The notes below the pieces were generated by a model. The model was not told the origin of the DNA. It searched no databases and saw only the letters and a list, made by a program, of their open reading frames with translations. Made by a program: the position numbers and the translations under genes. From NCBI GenBank assembly GCA_023678885.1, contig CM042958.1, forward strand, positions 12,084,852-12,148,851: a stretch of DNA of 64,000 bases, in the 5' to 3' direction. The DNA is from Pogostemon cablin. Lineage: Eukaryota > Streptophyta > Magnoliopsida > Lamiales > Lamiaceae. This document shows, piece after piece, positions 46,508-57,300 of this stretch (the first letter of the stretch is position 1; every line of letters starts with the position of its first letter).

Positions 46508-49500
46508 TCACGATGCTACAGCGATAAGCATAGAGAGTTTGTCAGACAGGAAACGAAATCGCGAAGCTGAGTGTGCTTTTGTAAACATATCAGCAATTTG
46601 CAGAGAAGAAGAAACGAATGGCAATGTGATGGTACCGATCTGTAGGTGGTGGCGAGTGACATGACAATCAATCTCGATATGTTTGGTTCGCTCATGAAAG
46701 ACTGAATTACGTGCAATCTGAATAGCGCTCTGGTTATCACAATGTAGCGGAGTAGGGTGAGAAAGAGAAATACCCATATCAGCAAGCAACCTTCGTAACC
46801 AAACAATTTCACAGGTAGTAGAGGCCATGGCACGATACTCAGCTTCTGTAGAAGACCGAGAGATGACATCTTGTTTCTTGCTCTTCCACGAAATAAGCGA
46901 ATCACCAAGGAAAATACAAAATCCAGTGGTCGACTTGCGGTCCGTAGGATCACCAGCCCAATCCGCATCAGAATAAGCACGCAGCTCTAACGAAGATGTA
47001 GAAGGAAACAAGAGACTATGAAACTGGGTGCCCCGAAGATACCTGAGAATACGAAGAACGGCAGCCCAATGAACTGTAGTGGGGGAAGTGACAAACTGAC
47101 TAACCACATGAACAGCATGCGCAATGTCTGGGCGAGTCACAGTAAGATAAACCAGGCTGCCTACAATGGTACGATAGAGGCCAGAATCCGCCAAAGGAGT
47201 GCCATCCGACGGAGAGTATCTAGCATTGGTCTCAAGTGGAGTAGGAACAGTCTTGTTGTCAGTAAGTCGAGCACGCTCAAACAAATCAGCTATATACTTT
47301 GATTGAGATAAGAGATAGCCTTTTGGAGAATAGGCAATCTCAATTCCCAAGAAATAACGTAGCATACCCAAGTCTTTCATAGCGAAACACCGTGCCAACT
47401 CAGACTTCAAAGACTCAATACCATCATAATCATCACCCGTAATGATCATGTCATCAACATACAAGGATAGTAGAATACGACCTGCCGGTGTACGCTTGAC
47501 AAATAAAGCCGAATCATGATGACTAGGAAGGAAGCCAAGCGAAGTGATCACCATAGAAAACTTCTCAAACCAGGCACGTGGTGCTTGTTTGAGACCATAA
47601 AGAGCTTTGCGAAGCTTGCAAACTTCACCAGGCTGATGAGCAACACCAGGAGGAGGCGTCATATAAACTTCTTCATGAAGATCGCCATTCAAGAAGGCAT
47701 TCTTGACATCCATCTGAGATATTCTCCATCGGCAAACAGAAGCAACTGCAATCAGAGTGCGAACCGTCGTCATTTTTGCAACAGGGGCAAATGTTTCTTC
47801 ATAATCCAGGCCATACTCCTGGGAATAGCCTTTAGCAACAAGTCGAGCCTTGTATCGCTCAACGGATCCATCTGATTTGGTTTTAATCTTGTAGACCCAA
47901 CGAGAACCAATGATGTGTTTTCCTGATGGCAGCGAAACCAAATCCCATGTATGAGTCTGGTGTAGAGCAGTAAGTTCCTCAGCCATAGCAGCCTGCCAAA
48001 GGGGATCACGAACTGCCTCTCTATAGGATAAAGGCTCAGAAAGACGATGAACAGAGGCAACAAATGAAGCAAATGAAGTAGAATAGGAGGAGTACTCAAA
48101 ATCGGGGAGTTTAGTAGACTTACGAGTGCGAGTGGACTGACGCAGAGGAGGATCATTCGCAATCTCATCCGACAACTGGGTAGTCGTAGGAGCAGGGGCA
48201 AGGGAGGTGGATGCCTCATGAACCAAAGTATCAGATAGAGGTTCATCGGTGTCGGTATCGAATGGATCAATACGCACTAGATCTGACTGTGTCATATGAT
48301 GGGAACTAGCCGGAACAGAGAAGAAAGGAATATGCTCTAAAAACACAACATGACGCGAGACATACAATTTTTGGCTAACTGGATCAAAACAACGATATCC
48401 CTTTTGACCAACACCATAACCCAAAAAGACACATAAGGCGGACCGGGGAGACAATTTATTACGCTCAACATGTGGTCGAAGAACAAAACAAGTACAACCG
48501 AAGACGCGCAACGAGAAATAATCAGGTGAATGACCATGTAATTTTTCGAACGGGGACAAACCTGAATTATGAGATATTGGAATTCTATTGATCACGTGAG
48601 CAGCGGTAAGGACTGCTTCTCCCCAAAACACACTAGGAACCTCGGCTGACAACATGAACGAACGAGCTGTTTCAACAAGATGGCGATGCTTTCTTTCAGC
48701 AACACCATTTTGTTGAGGAGTGTCTGTACACGAGGTTTGGTGGATAGTCCCAGCAGAAGCAAGTAACTGAGAAAAATCGTTAGAAGTGAATTCACCACCC
48801 AAATCACACCGAAAACACTTAATGACAGATGAGTGTTGGGTTTTCACAAGAGCTCTAAAATTGCTGAATATGGTAAGGAAGTCAGACCTACGTTTCATAA
48901 GATAAACCCACGTATAACGAGTGAAATCATCAATAAAAGAAACATAATATCTAGAACCTCCTTTGGTGGATACAGGAGAGGGTCCCCACACATCAGAATG
49001 CACAAGATCAAATGGTGCAATTGAAAGAGAAATACTTTTATAAAAAGGCAATGCGGAAAATTTAGCCAGTTTACAACCACTACAATCGGAAATATCATGA
49101 CTTTCCAAATGACCTAAAACTCCTGTAGACACCAAAAACTTTAAACGAGACCCAGACACATGACCTAAACGAGAATGCCAAAGATAAAAATCAGAAGACG
49201 AACGACTCAAACGAAAAGACGACAAATCCACAGTAGAGGCAGCAACATCTGATACTTGTAGCTCATCCAAAACATAGAGTCCCCCGTCCCTACGGCCTGT
49301 CCCAATCACCTTCTGAGATCGCGGGTCCTGAACACAACAATTGGTAGAAGTAAAAAGAACCGTGAAACCAGAATCACACAATTGGCCAACAGACGCAAGA
49401 TTTAAAGTTAGACTAGGAATATGGTATACATTTGAAAGAGATAAATGAGATGTGTGAACAGAGCCAATTCCTGCCAATGGCATTGGAGTGCCATCGGCGG

Positions 49501-50614
49501 TCATGATAGACAAAGATGGAGCAGAATTAACAGATACAAAAGAATCGATATCAGGAGACATATGATGAGAAGCTCCTGAATCTAAGATCCACAGGGGAGA
49601 CGGTTTACCTGAATTATCAGACAAGGACAAACCTTTATGAGAGGAGGCTGACATGGCATGAGGCTGTGAGGCGAGGAACTGCTGAAACTGCTCCAACATA
49701 TGTGGATCCAAGGACGGGGCAGCAACTGCGTTGTTGGTCTGAGGTGGGCGATACGTCCATGGAGCAGTCTGTGGCGGGCGTTGTTGTTGAGGTGGTCGTT
49801 GATGCTGTGGTTGTTTGCTTTTACTCAATAATTTTGGACACTGAGCCTTCCAATGACCCTTCTGCTTGCAGAAAGCACATTCATCCTGAGAGACCTTAGG
49901 GGCAGGTCTATTTTGGTTGCGAGGAGTAGATTGTTGTGAAGCAGCAAAGACAGATGAAGTTGTAGGTGTGACAGACACCTTATCTGCGTTAGACTTAAGT
50001 CGAATCTCCTCTGCTAACAGTTCATTAACCACAGAATCAACAGACGGAAGAGGAGAACGATGCAGAATTGTTCCACGCAATCCCTCGAAATCATTCCGAA
50101 GAGCCATCAAAAACTGTACCAGACGTTGTTCTTCTCTACGAGCCATATACGGTTCAAAATTTCGCAGCTCTGCGGACTCAGTGAGAGCCAACTGATCCCA
50201 GAGATTAGACATGGCAGAATAAAACTCTTGAACACTCATATCATTCTGCTGAAGAGCACGAATATCTGTCTCCAACTGATACTGCTTGGCGAAATTAGAC
50301 TGCGTGTACAATCTAGCAAGATGATCCCATACCTCTTTAGCCGTCTCATACTTAGCCAACTGAACACCAATGGAGTGGGTAACAGAATTGTTAATCCACG
50401 TAATGATCTTCGAATTATCAGCCTCCCAACTGTCGACCAAGGCCGCATAATTAGTATCCTTCTCGTCTACAGGCTTAATCCGCACACCTGTGACATAGCT
50501 CCACATAGATTTTCCACGCAAGAAATTCTTCATAACATAGCTCCAATACGTATAGTTTTTACCATCCAATTGAACGCTAATCGACTGAAGTGAATCATCC
50601 TTACGACTAGCCAT
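46508..50614 (-). CDS. Copia gag-pol polyprotein, uninterrupted
   Basis: A single open frame of 1,368 residues from the ATG at 50614 (MASRKDDSLQSISVQLDGKN). A few upstream codons of the same frame lack an ATG. In order it has: a gag region with the UBN2-like LDGKNYTYWSYVMKNFL; a zinc knuckle CAFCKQKGHWKAQC; an aspartic protease LWILDSGASHHM; the GAG-pre-integrase domain with HSRLGHVSG and CSGCKLAKF; an integrase core with DDFTRYTWVY and TPQQNGVAERKHRH; a reverse transcriptase with RWVYKIKTKSDGSVERYKAR and the catalytic LYVDDMIITG; and RNase H with DADWAGDPTDRKSTTG and STEAEYRA. All catalytic motifs that I checked are present and there are no stops, so it may be mobile. Confidence 0.97.
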   Translation of the reverse strand: MASRKDDSLQSISVQLDGKNYTYWSYVMKNFLRGKSMWSYVTGVRIKPVDEKDTNYAALVDSWEADNSKIITWINNSVTHSIGVQLAKYETAKEVWDHLARLYTQSNFAKQYQLETDIRALQQNDMSVQEFYSAMSNLWDQLALTESAELRNFEPYMARREEQRLVQFLMALRNDFEGLRGTILHRSPLPSVDSVVNELLAEEIRLKSNADKVSVTPTTSSVFAASQQSTPRNQNRPAPKVSQDECAFCKQKGHWKAQCPKLLSKSKQPQHQRPPQQQRPPQTAPWTYRPPQTNNAVAAPSLDPHMLEQFQQFLASQPHAMSASSHKGLSLSDNSGKPSPLWILDSGASHHMSPDIDSFVSVNSAPSLSIMTADGTPMPLAGIGSVHTSHLSLSNVYHIPSLTLNLASVGQLCDSGFTVLFTSTNCCVQDPRSQKVIGTGRRDGGLYVLDELQVSDVAASTVDLSSFRLSRSSSDFYLWHSRLGHVSGSRLKFLVSTGVLGHLESHDISDCSGCKLAKFSALPFYKSISLSIAPFDLVHSDVWGPSPVSTKGGSRYYVSFIDDFTRYTWVYLMKRRSDFLTIFSNFRALVKTQHSSVIKCFRCDLGGEFTSNDFSQLLASAGTIHQTSCTDTPQQNGVAERKHRHLVETARSFMLSAEVPSVFWGEAVLTAAHVINRIPISHNSGLSPFEKLHGHSPDYFSLRVFGCTCFVLRPHVERNKLSPRSALCVFLGYGVGQKGYRCFDPVSQKLYVSRHVVFLEHIPFFSVPASSHHMTQSDLVRIDPFDTDTDEPLSDTLVHEASTSLAPAPTTTQLSDEIANDPPLRQSTRTRKSTKLPDFEYSSYSTSFASFVASVHRLSEPLSYREAVRDPLWQAAMAEELTALHQTHTWDLVSLPSGKHIIGSRWVYKIKTKSDGSVERYKARLVAKGYSQEYGLDYEETFAPVAKMTTVRTLIAVASVCRWRISQMDVKNAFLNGDLHEEVYMTPPPGVAHQPGEVCKLRKALYGLKQAPRAWFEKFSMVITSLGFLPSHHDSALFVKRTPAGRILLSLYVDDMIITGDDYDGIESLKSELARCFAMKDLGMLRYFLGIEIAYSPKGYLLSQSKYIADLFERARLTDNKTVPTPLETNARYSPSDGTPLADSGLYRTIVGSLVYLTVTRPDIAHAVHVVSQFVTSPTTVHWAAVLRILRYLRGTQFHSLLFPSTSSLELRAYSDADWAGDPTDRKSTTGFCIFLGDSLISWKSKKQDVISRSSTEAEYRAMASTTCEIVWLRRLLADMGISLSHPTPLHCDNQSAIQIARNSVFHERTKHIEIDCHVTRHHLQIGTITLPFVSSSLQIADMFTKAHSASRFRFLSDKLSMLIAVAS

Positions 50615-50779
50615 AATGAAACAGAACTCTACGAGCACACCAAATCAAACTAAACAACAAAATCCAATAATCCCCAAAGTACCAAATCAACAAAATCCAA
50701 CCAAATCAATCGAATCCAAATCAAACCCTAACACCGAGAGCACGAACAAACAAAGGGAAAATCGAAAATACCTCCATAA

Positions 50780-50940
50780 AAACTGTACGGACACCGATGT
50801 CGAACTCGTACGGACGCCGAAATTGTACGGACGTCGCCTGAAAATTTTTTTTTCGGGGCTTCGCCCCGAACCCCGAACGGGGGCGCGCTGCCCCCCGTGC
50901 CCCCCAGCGAACTCACCGCGGAGTTCGATCCGCGAAAGCT
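50780..50940 (-). other. GC-rich structured leader of the copia element
   Basis: Between the primer-binding site and gag lies a CpG-dense block unlike the rest of the window. It has gtacggac repeated three times (near 50786, 50809 and 50825), a 7-bp hairpin tcggggcttcgccccga at about 50853-50869, and runs of C. In retroelements this position holds dimerisation and packaging signals. That role is inferred here from position and structure only. Confidence 0.6.
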
Positions 50941-50993
50941 GTGGATTGGATTATAACTTCTTCAATCAAGCAAAGAGAAATCGATGAATGGTG

Positions 50994-51005
50994 GCTCTGA
51001 TACCA
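50994..51005 (-). other. Primer-binding site, initiator tRNA-Met type
   Basis: TGGTATCAGAGC on the minus strand starts immediately after the 5' LTR. It matches the initiator-methionine tRNA 3' end used by most plant copia elements. Confidence 0.95.
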
Positions 51006-51135
51006 TGATAACATAGAGAAAAAGGAACTAGGGATTTCTTATTGACTTGCATTGTAAAATAGAATACAACAAACAGTATATATACTTAGGGATTACAATG
51101 AAAAGTAAATAGACTAAAATACCCTACAGCTAATA
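51006..51135 (-). repeat. 5' LTR of the copia element (130 bp)
   Basis: Identical to 46365-46494. It now lies 82 bp upstream of the first surviving in-frame ATG of the PPR gene. In that gene's frame the LTR edge supplies a TAG stop at 51134-51136, so read-through from the LTR cannot extend the protein. Confidence 0.95.
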
Positions 51136-51217
51136 GGAGAGTCATGGAAACTGCCCACCTTTTGATTCCAATCACAAAGAACAAGAATGCATTTCCCTGA
51201 TCAAGAAATGCACAAAC

Positions 51218-52906
51218 ATGGAGCAATTCAAGCAAGTTCATGGCCAGATCATCAAGTCAGGGTTGTTCCACAGCTCATTCTGTGCCAGCAATCTTCTTGC
51301 AACCTCTGCTCTCTCAGAATGGGGCAGCATGGACTACGCATGCTCCATTTTCAGACAGATGGATGATCCGGGTCCGTTTGACTTCAATGGCATGATCAGA
51401 GGTTACATCAAAGATGGGAGCTCAGAAGTAGCCCTGGTTACCTATCTCGAGATGCTCGAGACAGGGCTCGAGCCGGATAACTTCACTTATCCAGCTCTGC
51501 TAAAGGCGACCGCCTTTTTATCGGCGGTCGAAGAGGGAATGCAGATTCATGGCCATGTTATCAAGCTAGGAATGGTGGAGGATGTGTTTGTGCAGAACAG
51601 TTTGATCAACATGTATGGAAAGTGTGGCCTTTTGAGTCATTCTTGTGCAGTTTTCGAGCAGATGGATCAGAAAACAGTTGCTTCTTGGAGTGCACTGATT
51701 GCTACTCATGCCAATTCCGGCATGTGGGGTGAGTGCTTGAGCTTATTCGGTCGAATGAATCGGGATGGACGTTGTAGGGCTGAGGAGAGTACATTGGTGA
51801 ATGTGTTCTCTGCTTGTGGTCATTTAGGTTCCCTGGATAAGGGAAGGTGTACACATGGCTATCTTGTTAGGAATTTGAGTGGATTGAATGTGGCAGTAGA
51901 GACTTCACTAGTAGATATGTATATAAGATGTGGAAGGTTAGATAAAGGGATGAGTTTGTTTCGTAGAATGGAGAAGAGAAACCATAAGTCTTATACGGTA
52001 GTGATCGCGGGGCTGGCAAGCCACTGTCGTGGAGTGGACGTTCATGACATTTTCGAGCGAATGCTTGAGGACGGATTGGATCCGGATGATGTTGTTTACG
52101 TCGGAGTTTTAAGTGCTTGTAGCCGTTCGGGTTTGGTGGAAGAGGGAAGGAAGTATTTTGAGAGAATGAGAAATGAGAATAGAATAGAGCCTACTGTACA
52201 GCATTATGGTTGCATGGTTGATCTCATGGCAAGAAGTGGGATGATCAGTGAGGCTTATGACCTCATCAAGACAATGCCTATGGAACCTAACGACGTCGTG
52301 TGGAGAAGTCTTTTAAGTGCTTGCAAAGTTCATCAAAATATAGAGATAGGTGAGATAGCAGCTGCAAACCTGCTGAGGTTAAACACACACAATGCTGCTG
52401 ATTATCTGATGCTGTCTAACATGTACGCGCAAGCTCAGAGATGGGGAGAAGTCTCGTTGACATGGGTTGAGATGGCGCATGAGGGATTAGGTCAAATGCC
52501 CTGGTCATGTTCGGTTGAGGTGAAGGGAAAGGTTCACAAGTTCTTGTCAAACGACAAGTTTCACCCACAGTGTGGCGAAATATACGACATGCTTCACCAG
52601 ATGGAGTGGCAGCTGAAATTCGACGGGTATTCGCCCGACACGTCGCAGGTGTTGCTTGATGTGGATGAGGAAGACAAGAGGGAGAGATTGAGGTGCCATG
52701 GTCAGAAACTTGCAATTGCATTTTCACTGATCCATGCATCTGAGGGGAGTAGTATATCTATAGTGAGAAATGTTAGGATGTGTAGTGATTGTCACACTTA
52801 TAGTAAGCTAATTTCAGTGATTTATGAAAGAGAAATTATAGTTAGGGATAGAAATATGTTTCATCATTTTAGAGATGGAACTTGCTCTTGTAAAGACTAT
52901 TGGTGA
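51218..52906 (+). CDS. PPR protein, PLS class with E and DYW domains (N-terminus displaced)
   Basis: Pentatricopeptide-repeat protein; such proteins bind organelle RNA and many direct C-to-U editing. The surviving frame from the ATG at 51218 gives 562 residues (MEQFKQVHGQIIKSGLFHSS). About twelve P/L/S repeats follow, for example FDFNGMIRGYIKDG, DNFTYPALLKATA and DVFVQNSLINMYGKCG. E-type motifs follow from about residue 330, then a DYW domain ending CSCKDYW. The DYW domain has CSDCHTYSK but reads CHGQKLAIAF where active deaminases have HSE, so the catalytic Glu is missing. The Arabidopsis counterpart, At1g31920 as I remember it, also lacks that Glu. The true start is at 46310, beyond the copia element. 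The present ATG loses 44 residues, including any organelle-targeting peptide. Whether this allele is expressed is unknown. Confidence 0.93.
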   Translation: MEQFKQVHGQIIKSGLFHSSFCASNLLATSALSEWGSMDYACSIFRQMDDPGPFDFNGMIRGYIKDGSSEVALVTYLEMLETGLEPDNFTYPALLKATAFLSAVEEGMQIHGHVIKLGMVEDVFVQNSLINMYGKCGLLSHSCAVFEQMDQKTVASWSALIATHANSGMWGECLSLFGRMNRDGRCRAEESTLVNVFSACGHLGSLDKGRCTHGYLVRNLSGLNVAVETSLVDMYIRCGRLDKGMSLFRRMEKRNHKSYTVVIAGLASHCRGVDVHDIFERMLEDGLDPDDVVYVGVLSACSRSGLVEEGRKYFERMRNENRIEPTVQHYGCMVDLMARSGMISEAYDLIKTMPMEPNDVVWRSLLSACKVHQNIEIGEIAAANLLRLNTHNAADYLMLSNMYAQAQRWGEVSLTWVEMAHEGLGQMPWSCSVEVKGKVHKFLSNDKFHPQCGEIYDMLHQMEWQLKFDGYSPDTSQVLLDVDEEDKRERLRCHGQKLAIAFSLIHASEGSSISIVRNVRMCSDCHTYSKLISVIYEREIIVRDRNMFHHFRDGTCSCKDYW

Positions 52907-53233
52907 ATATTTTCAATCTCACATTATTCTTCCCTTTCTATCTCCTCTCATCTTTGGAGTAAACATATGCAAAATCCAATTCAAAGAGCATAAATACAGT
53001 AATGTGTTTAAAAAGTAGAAAGGATGATTTAAAAAAATTAACCCTATGGAAAATCACCCCAAAAGATGTAGTTAGAACCAGTCAAGTCATCAGCTAGACA
53101 TTCATCCACTCTCTGCTCATCCCCTTAAGCCTTTTACATTGAACAACATAAATACAACTCAGGAGTGGTGAAATGTCATAGTCGAACCGTTCCACGAAAT
53201 CTGTATGTTCTAGTTTCTACGCGATCAAAATGC
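52907..53233. other. Convergent 3' regions of the PPR gene and IWS1
   Basis: 327 bp separate the PPR stop from the IWS1 stop. The two genes are tail to tail, and both 3'UTRs must lie here. No other feature is seen. Confidence 0.6.
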
Positions 53234-54313
53234 TTAGAGATATTTCACCATGCCACGACCCTCCGCGCTGAGCTTTGTAGCCTGTAGCTGCTTGCGCTTT
53301 GGCGCTTTCAATTGCTGTAGCTTTTTGTTCAGCTGCATACACAAACATTTCCAGAATAATAAGATGTTCTGCTAGGCTACTGAAAAGGTCTTTATCATTA
53401 AAAAATGATTGCTTAATTGCTAGCACTTGCAAAAAGCCATCTATTGCAGGAAGTTATTGATTGAGACCTTCATTGTCATTCTTCAGAAACAATTAAACAT
53501 ACTGATTTTTTTTTAATTATTTGGTAAATGTATATTTCCCTTCCCCGAATCCAGTGTATCAGAAAGACTGTGATATGGGGGGCGCCTTAGTTTGTCACAT
53601 GGGACTTGATTTCAATTGGAAGGAAATACTGACATTTGCACGGCACTCATCTTGAGCTTCTTTTTTAGCTTGTGCCCTAAGAGCTTCCGGGTCAATCTTG
53701 GATGGGGGACGCACAACAAAGTCCATGTACATTGGTTCGGGCCGTGTGGTCTGCTGCCAAGAAGACGACTGGTCAGATTTTGACCTCCTGCACATTGGCA
53801 GAAAATACAATTAGATTATGATATAGAATTAGGCATCCTAAAACGATCTATTCAAATTCATCATGTTGTTTTTAAGGATCAAACAGGCATTTATTAATGG
53901 AAATCCCAACCGGCTATCAGTGAAATACCCATTTGGAGAAAAGGTTTCTAAACACGTCATATGCTAAATCAGTACTGATGAATAAACCGACCCACAATGA
54001 TTAGGGAAGGTATAATAACACTATGAATGACCCGATATTGAATAATATCAGCAAAAGAACATTTTTTGTGCTTCCAGACCGGTTTAGAAATGCAGACTCT
54101 AGATATAATGAGTTAAAGTTTCAGATGAACAAGGAATTGATGACATGATTCATCATCTTACTGTGAATATTTAGCTAAATCAAGCTCATCATCTCGAGAG
54201 GGAATTCCTGCTCCTTTACTAGGCACCCTGTTAAAGATTAAAAAAATTAATTTCTCAGTTTGGGTAGGGTGACTCACGTCGAAATATTCTATAACCCAAA
54301 AATATACATTATT

Positions 54314-54352
<39 letters not shown>

Positions 54353-57300
54353 GTATATACTTTTTAACAGGTGGCCTCCTTATAGCCATTTCCTCCTCGA
54401 AGTTCTTCATGTCTTCAAACCTTGTGCTCTTATTGAAAATTGGCCGACTCTGTAGGTATAACATTCAAAATTCTCAAGTAATCAGAGAAACAATTATTGA
54501 CCAACTAGTATGAAGATTTTTAATCAAATCCAATACAATATTTTTAGTTTTGCAAGTTAAAGGGAATTATTTTAAAAATTCACTTCACACATAATACACG
54601 TGGATTTACAAAAACAAGCTTCTTTATTCCAAACAAAACCATAAGATATTACTTGGATGCCCTAATAACACAATCAATGTTGACTTGTTATCTTTTAAGC
54701 TATCCGCCTATCCCCACCACCAAAGGGAAAACAATAGAATAGAGTAACCAGGCAAAGAAAAAATATTTTACCCATTTATCGACCAACTCTTTTGCAAGTT
54801 TTCGGTTCCCTGTGGTCTCCTCATCAGATTTTGACAAGAACATAATTACCTGCCAAGTGTAACTCAGTCTTCAATATTAGTCCACAATTACTACATAAAA
54901 TTATACAAAGAAAATATATGATCACTAAACATTGAACATTGCCACACTAAGAAAGCTCTACCTTTCCAAGACCACTTCTCTTTAATTGTTCTTTTCGGTC
55001 AAATTGCTCCAAATCAATTGGAAGCTGCAAGACAATCAAGAGCCATCAGCCAGACAACATCATTACTACAGTGAAATATATAAAGTGCCTTATCCTTACA
55101 TCGTTCAAGATGTTGAGAACTGCAGCACGAACGTTGATGTTCGGCAGACTTCCATCAGGTAGAGGCTCAAGCCAATTCTTCAGAAGAGTTAGAACTCCAT
55201 GATCTAGAAATTCGTGCTGAAGTTGTTTTCTGCAGAGCATGCAAGCCCCATAAGAGAAAATTAAAATAACATAGATGATAAAAATATGAAAAAGGAAAGA
55301 TAATTAAATTAATCATAATACTTTGACAGGACATTGGTAAGATGAGATAGCTTCTTTAATTTGTTTATGGCAGGTTTTCCCTGACGATTAAGTTCTGCAT
55401 CTTCCTCTGCAACCACTTCCAGTTCAGCCATTACATTCTCTACAACTAGGGCCACCTCTGCAGCACTTCTTTCAGCTTTCTTCTTTTTCTTGCCCACCTT
55501 GAAGAGCTCATTTATTTCTTCATCTTCTTCTCCTTCTTCGGCCTGCAGAGTAATATGCAAAGAGAAATAAAATAAAATTGTTCCTTGCACCTCTTACAAT
55601 TAAATATCAACACCATGAGCACAAATTAGATTCTAGTAGTTGATTGAAAATTGAATCTTCCTATTCCTACAACTTTTGTCTGAGAAAATTAAATTGCTCA
55701 AATTAAAGAAGACGATATGAACGTGTAGGGTTTAAAAGTATTGGTGGGAGATCTCAAATGTCAGGTTAAGCTTTTGAGCATTTCAGCCATGATGCTTTTT
55801 CTCAACAAAAATTATTTGGACAAAATACAAGAAGCGGAGAGAGTGATTTTGAATATCAGATTAGATTTAAGTTAAGGCCACATCCATATAATACTTTATC
55901 ACTAAAGTAAACTAACACTGCATCCTTTCTGGAATATTTGCTCTAGTATTATCGACTAGTAAAACCAAGTCAAGCAGAGCAAGCCTCAAGGATGGACAAG
56001 TTTCGAAACTATTCAGCAAAAGCATGTCAATCGATTTCATTCAACATGCTGAGGCGTTCCACTTCAAGCACAACTATTAAATTTCAGTGCAGTAAGTAAT
56101 GCAAAGCTCTTCACGTTATTACTTTGAACCTACCATTATGTGAGTATGAATGCACATTCCCAAGCGTTGAAGCATTTATAAGTATTACCATAAAAAGAAA
56201 AATATCAACTTCCAATGCCTTATCACTTTATCTAGTCCAAAAAAGAATGGATGCTAACCTGGGGAGCACGACTTGGAGAATGTTCATGATCACTTCCATT
56301 ACAACCAGCAATAGCAGGATCCAAACCAGTGTCATCTATGAAGTTATCATCATCAAAGGTCCTCATACCCTCTTGATCATCCTATATAAAATTTAGACAT
56401 ATCAAGAAACATTGCATCACGTGACAATAACACAGCATTTGATTAAATATCTACTTCTATTTCTACTGCTTACTACAAAAACATCTCATTGTCTTTATTT
56501 GGCTTGAGAGAACTGAAGCAGCACACATTTTTTAGTAAGTAAATAGAAAATTTTATATTAAACACTGAGCATAAAAAATGCAAAGCTAAAACAACATCAA
56601 ATGTATGAGATAATCCCCAATGGGAAAGAGCATAAAAAGTAAACATCTTAACTGCATAAGCAGCAATCTCAGCTCAGACTCAATCGTGCTCAATGAACAA
56701 TAGATTATTCTGATAATTCAGGTAAAGTTAGCGAGTTGAAGAAAGAATTTTCCTTGGGAGTTTTAGAATAGATTTACATCAGAGATAAAGAATATAGTGT
56801 TTTGAAGTAATTGAGATACATAAGAGTTTTCATAGCTTGCTAGCATACATGTTATTTTTTTTTACAATAAATTCACTTGAACAGGCAAATTAAAACACAA
56901 GAAAAGCATTCCACCCCGCAAGGCCGATAAAAAATGTAAACAATTTATTAATTAATGCAATAAAAGGCGAACCTCAGAGTTGCCACCAGCGATTGTGTCC
57001 CACATCTCTTTCATTTCAGGATCAGCTTCATGATCCTTCATTCTCCCTCCATTCTTCTTCACCCTAACATTTTTCTCCCCTTTCTCCACCCTCCGCTTCT
57101 TCTCCACACTTCTGCTCTTATCCCCCATCTCTTTTTTCCTCTTTCCACTGGCCAAATTGCTTTTTTTCCTCATCCCAGCCATGTTATCTTCATCACCAAC
57201 ATTACTCCCACCAACATCACCCTCATCATCATCCAATCCAAAATCCAATGGACGTGAATCGGATGAGGATTTTTTTATCAACCGCTTCCTGGGTTTCGTC

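Larger units (their letters stand above)
46365..51135 (-). mobile_element. Complete Ty1/copia LTR retrotransposon
   Basis: 4,771 bp, flanked by GGAGA target duplications (46360-46364 and 51136-51140). The two 130-bp LTRs appear identical base for base. The minus-strand order is LTR, tRNA-Met primer-binding site, GC-rich leader, one gag-pol frame, polypurine tract, LTR. The domain order (integrase before reverse transcriptase) is that of copia. LTR termini are TATTAG...TTATCA rather than TG...CA. Identical LTRs and an open frame indicate very recent insertion. It interrupts the coding sequence of the PPR gene. Confidence 0.97.

Noticed and set aside
46516..50593. Many plus- and minus-strand frames of 60-180 codons inside the copia element
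   Set aside because: All overlap the long gag-pol frame in other frames. None has a recognisable domain.
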